A stretch of DNA of 64,000 bases, from positions 1-64,000 of IMG/VR virus record IMGVR_UViG_3300044707_000932; one strand, given 5' to 3'. The notes beneath the pieces are model-generated. The model was given only the letters and a program-made list of their open reading frames with translations. It ran no database searches and had not been told where the DNA came from. Shown here one piece after another: positions 61,108-64,000 of this stretch (position 1 is its first letter; every line of letters starts with the position of its first letter). The position numbers and the translations under genes were made by a program. Source of the DNA: a virus.

Positions 61108-62868
61108 GTGACAAAAGAACAACTTATTATAGAGGTTACAAAGTGTATGAGAAATACACCTTATGCCCTTAGGACATACTTACAGACCTATGACAACACG
61201 GTATCGAAGTATGTACCTCTTGACCTCTTCCCCGACCAAGTTAGTCTCATCGAGGACTATGACAACTTTAATGAAAACATAGCCCTCAAGTATCGTCAGG
61301 CTGGTGTGTCTACAGTAACCGCTGCTTGGGCGTCAAAAAAATTAGTTTTTGCCAAAAAACAAAAACCTGAGAAAATTCTAATAATTGCCAACAAATTGGA
61401 TACATCCGTTGAGATGGCCAATAAAGTTAGAGGTTTTACGGAGCAATGGCCCTCGTGGGTCGGTGCGGGATTCTCCGCTGAAAAAAACTCTCAAAGACAC
61501 TTCAAACTAACGAACGATTGTGAAGTGAAAGCTGTTGCTACCTCCAAAGATGCCTTACGTGGTTATACACCAACAATTCTAATTTTCGATGAGGCAGCGT
61601 TCATTGAGGCAGATAATGACTTTTGGTCTGCGTGTATGGCCTCACTTTCTACGGGTGGTAAAGTAATTGTAATTTCAACACCAAACGGTTACGACCCAAT
61701 CTATTATGAAATTTACGACCAAGCACTCAGAAATATGAACGAGTTTAAAATCTCTGAGATGTTTTGGTACAGAGACCCGAGATATACTAAAGACCTTTAC
61801 ATGGTTAAGACAAACGACTTAGTTCATTTCTTACTTAATCGTGAAGACTACCCTGAAGACACAGTTGTTGATTTATCAGTATCAAACCCATATGAGAGAG
61901 ACCATTCCATCACAACTGATTATATCCAAAAAGGATATAAACCCTGCTCTGCTTGGTTTGAAGGAATGGTAAAAAAACTGAAATTCGATAGAAGAAAAGT
62001 TGCTCAAGAGTTAGAATGTAATTTCCTTGGTTCTGGAGATAATGTTTTTGAGGCTGAACTGATGCAGACAATCGCTAAAAACCAACTAAGGGACCCGTCA
62101 GCTAAACTTATGGGGGGTTCCCTCTGGATATTCAAAGAACCAGAAAACGGACACAAATATGTTATGGGTGTCGACGTTTCGAGAGGGGATTCGGAAGATT
62201 TTTCTTGTATTCAAATTATTGATTTTGATACAAGAGAACAAGTTTTGGAATATGTTGGTAAAGTCCCCCCAGATGTGACTGCCGAAATTGCTTATAAATG
62301 GGGTACCATGTACAATGCTTATTGTGTAATTGATATTACAGGAGGAATGGGAGTATCCACCGCAAGAAAAATGCAAGAAATGACCTATGAACCAGGTTTG
62401 TATGTTGACAATATAGACCCGACCAAGAAATGGAAATGGGACCCGAAGGCGAATGAAAAAATTCCTGGAATAAATTTTAATTCCAAAAGAGTACAAATAA
62501 TATCAAGTTTCGAGGAGGCCGTTCGACACGAGTTTAAAATTTATTCTCACAGATTGTATAATGAGATGAATACATTCATCTACATAAATGGTCGACCTGA
62601 CCATCAAAAAAGTCATCACGACGACTGTATAATGGCGATGTCTATGGCCATTTATGTTGCCGAGAAATCATTCCAATCTTTACAAAAAGTTGTTAATCAT
62701 ACGAAGGCAATGATTAATTCGTGGGCAACACATGTAAATGAAAACAAAAATAGTTCAGATTTTTTTAATCCAATGGTCCCTCAAATGGGAAGACAAAACA
62801 TGAATCCGAGTCAGGGACCAAGCAAAGCAGACTATATGAAATATGGGTGGTTATTTGGTCCTCGATAA
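61108..62868 (+). CDS. Terminase large subunit (T4 gp17-like)
   Basis: The 586-aa packaging motor starts at GTG (8 nt after the previous stop). ATPase domain: Walker A-type RQAGVST at 63-69, Walker B LIFDEAAF at 158-165, coupling motif STPNGY. Nuclease domain: GVDVSRGD with Asp356, VIDITGG with Asp409 and HHDDCIMAM near 515. All key residues are present. It translocates phage DNA into the prohead and cuts it (headful packaging is expected for gp17 relatives). Confidence 0.96.
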   Translation: MTKEQLIIEVTKCMRNTPYALRTYLQTYDNTVSKYVPLDLFPDQVSLIEDYDNFNENIALKYRQAGVSTVTAAWASKKLVFAKKQKPEKILIIANKLDTSVEMANKVRGFTEQWPSWVGAGFSAEKNSQRHFKLTNDCEVKAVATSKDALRGYTPTILIFDEAAFIEADNDFWSACMASLSTGGKVIVISTPNGYDPIYYEIYDQALRNMNEFKISEMFWYRDPRYTKDLYMVKTNDLVHFLLNREDYPEDTVVDLSVSNPYERDHSITTDYIQKGYKPCSAWFEGMVKKLKFDRRKVAQELECNFLGSGDNVFEAELMQTIAKNQLRDPSAKLMGGSLWIFKEPENGHKYVMGVDVSRGDSEDFSCIQIIDFDTREQVLEYVGKVPPDVTAEIAYKWGTMYNAYCVIDITGGMGVSTARKMQEMTYEPGLYVDNIDPTKKWKWDPKANEKIPGINFNSKRVQIISSFEEAVRHEFKIYSHRLYNEMNTFIYINGRPDHQKSHHDDCIMAMSMAIYVAEKSFQSLQKVVNHTKAMINSWATHVNENKNSSDFFNPMVPQMGRQNMNPSQGPSKADYMKYGWLFGPR

Positions 62869-62869
62869 C

Positions 62870-62883
62870 TATTTATATTTATC
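62870..62883 (+). promoter_or_regulatory. Overlapping TATTTATA/TATTTATC elements ahead of the portal gene
   Basis: TATTTATA at 62870-62877 and TATTTATC at 62876-62883, 29 and 23 nt before the ATG. Presence before a head gene supports a late role for the motif. Confidence 0.55.
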
Positions 62884-62906
62884 TATTGATAAAGTAACAT
62901 TGTAAA

Positions 62907-64000
62907 ATGAGTGACCAGAATCTAACCATATGGCAGAGGTTGTCCAAGACATTTGGACCGAATTCTCTGCTTAATCAGGATTATCCGACCTTCAAATTTG
63001 ATAAGACCGAACTTCTCAGAACACAGAGCAAACAAGAATATGAGAAAGAAAAATTACAAGCACAACAATCCTATTTTCTGGCCAATCAATGGGCAAAAGT
63101 AGAAAATAACCTATATTCTCAAGCAATATATTATGAACCATCGAGATTGTCAGCACAATACGATTACGAATCCATGGAGTATACTCCTGAAATATCTGCC
63201 GCTTTAGACATTTATGCTGAGGAGTCTACTACAACAAATGAAGATGGTTTTATCTTACAAATTTATTCTGAATCAAAAAGGATAAAAGGTGTATTAGCCG
63301 ACTTGTTCAATAATAATTTGGACATCAATACTAACTTACCTATGTGGACAAGGAACACATGTAAGTATGGTGATAATTTCGTTTATTTAAAATTAGACCC
63401 CGAAAGAGGGGTAGTAGGTTGTCAACAACTACCAACAATTGAAATTGAAAGGAGAGAAGTTGGAACAAGTCAAAAAATTACTGTTGAACCTGAAAGACCT
63501 GAAGATAGAAAAGCTCTACATTTCGATTGGAAAAACAAAAATATGACATTTCAATCTTGGGAAATTGCTCATTTCAGATTATTAGGTGATGATAGAAGGT
63601 TGCCATATGGAACCTCTATGTTAGAAAAAGCCAGAAGAATTTGGAAACAACTTTTGTTATCTGAAGATGCTATGTTGATATATCGTACATCAAGAGCACC
63701 TGAGAGGAGAATTTTCAAGGTCTTTGTCGGAAACATGAATGACGATGATGTTGAAGCATATGTACAACGTGTGGCCAATAAGTTCAAAAGGGAACAGATT
63801 GTCGACAGTAAAACTGGTCAGGTTGACATGAGGTTCAATCAAATGGCTGTTGACCAAGATTACTTTGTACCTGTAAGAGACCCTGCTACACCAAGTCCTA
63901 TTGAAACATTACCTGGTGCTACAAATTTATCAGAGATTGCTGATATTGAGTACATTCAAAAAAAGTTATTGACCGCACTTCGTGTACCAAAAGCCTTTTT
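62907..64000 (+). CDS. Portal protein (T4 gp20-like), 3' end outside the window
   Basis: The first 364 codons of the head-vertex portal. T4 gp20-type features: YTPEISAALDIYAEE, RLPYGTSMLEKARRIWKQL, RAPERRIFKVFVGNM, and TLPGATNLSEIADIEYIQKKL followed by LRVPKAF. It directly follows terminase, the same order as many T4-like phages, and the prohead protease and scaffold genes are expected to lie just beyond the edge. Confidence 0.95.
   Translation, partial: MSDQNLTIWQRLSKTFGPNSLLNQDYPTFKFDKTELLRTQSKQEYEKEKLQAQQSYFLANQWAKVENNLYSQAIYYEPSRLSAQYDYESMEYTPEISAALDIYAEESTTTNEDGFILQIYSESKRIKGVLADLFNNNLDINTNLPMWTRNTCKYGDNFVYLKLDPERGVVGCQQLPTIEIERREVGTSQKITVEPERPEDRKALHFDWKNKNMTFQSWEIAHFRLLGDDRRLPYGTSMLEKARRIWKQLLLSEDAMLIYRTSRAPERRIFKVFVGNMNDDDVEAYVQRVANKFKREQIVDSKTGQVDMRFNQMAVDQDYFVPVRDPATPSPIETLPGATNLSEIADIEYIQKKLLTALRVPKAF

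Noticed and set aside
61108-61137. [I/L]-x-E leader on the terminase (LIIEV)
   Set aside because: Terminase is not a head-internal protein and the motif is part of its normal N-terminal helix; it shows that the motif alone can arise by chance.
1-64000. Integrated prophage or bacterial chromosome
   Set aside because: No integrase, attachment-site pair, rRNA or housekeeping gene is seen; terminase, portal, tRNA cluster and tmRNA indicate a large lytic-type phage genome, although bacterial-type genes (TonB receptor, PspC) are present.

Overview
The window is a contiguous piece of a large, A+T-rich, T4-like (myovirus-type) phage genome whose host is almost certainly a Bacteroidota bacterium. The phage assignment rests on a T4 gp17-type terminase large subunit followed by a gp20-type portal gene that runs off the right edge, on 16 tRNA genes plus a tmRNA, on tightly packed genes with ATGA overlaps, and on the absence of an integrase or bacterial housekeeping genes. 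The host assignment rests on promoters of the TTG-N19/20-TAnnTTTG type, absence of Shine-Dalgarno sequences, signal peptides ending just before Gln, a type IX secretion C-terminal domain and a TonB-dependent receptor of the Oar type.

Layout. 1-8 kb (minus): an endolysin and a seven-gene run encoding secreted or envelope proteins: a C-type lectin/dockerin protein, an outer-membrane protein with a low-complexity linker, a CsgG-like protein, two membrane proteins and a cohesin/dockerin protein with a T9SS sorting domain. 8-25 kb: PPK2, a DUF5872-like protein, a thymidylate synthase operon, two 2-oxoglutarate/Fe(II) oxygenases and several large proteins of unknown function. 25-31 kb (minus): ClpP, two tandem carbamoyltransferases, an HNH nuclease. 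32-38 kb: the main tRNA cluster, interleaved with small genes and structured spacers. 38-49.7 kb (minus): a peptidoglycan hydrolase, small membrane proteins, DoxX-like, PspC, secreted proteins, a full-length TonB-dependent receptor, and a tmRNA. 50-55 kb: an M20 peptidase, a zinc metallopeptidase, a two-AAA Clp ATPase and Hsp20. 55-64 kb (plus): nucleotidyltransferase-fold protein, a Thr/Pro-repeat protein, acidic virion-assembly candidates, terminase and portal.

Regulation. Two promoter classes can be read. Metabolic and host-interaction genes (thymidylate synthase operon, M20 peptidase, tmRNA, several small genes; more weakly ClpP and HNH) carry the host-type TTG-N19/20-TAnnTTTG signal or its -7 half. 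About 30 other genes have the 7-mer TATTTAT just upstream of the start codon, very often exactly 4 nt (or 3 nt) before it, which would give leaderless transcripts. The 8-mer TATTTATA is the reverse complement of the T4 late-promoter box TATAAATA. In several places it sits directly on the U-tract of an intrinsic terminator, forming compact terminator-promoter modules.

Most interesting signal. At least 17 otherwise unrelated proteins begin with a short amphipathic leader ending in [I/L]-x-E followed mostly by a small or polar residue, at about residue 7-32. This is the pattern of T4 internal-head-protein capsid-targeting sequences cut by the gp21 prohead protease. Most of these genes carry the TATTTAT element. 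I infer a large set of proteins packaged into the head and ejected into the host, including a polyphosphate kinase, a zinc protease, a peptidoglycan hydrolase and an AT-hook protein. Two further unusual layers are a phage-encoded tmRNA (long atypical tag) with its own ClpP and Clp ATPase, and a phage-encoded set of host-surface proteins (TonB receptor, lectin, T9SS substrate, CsgG-like).
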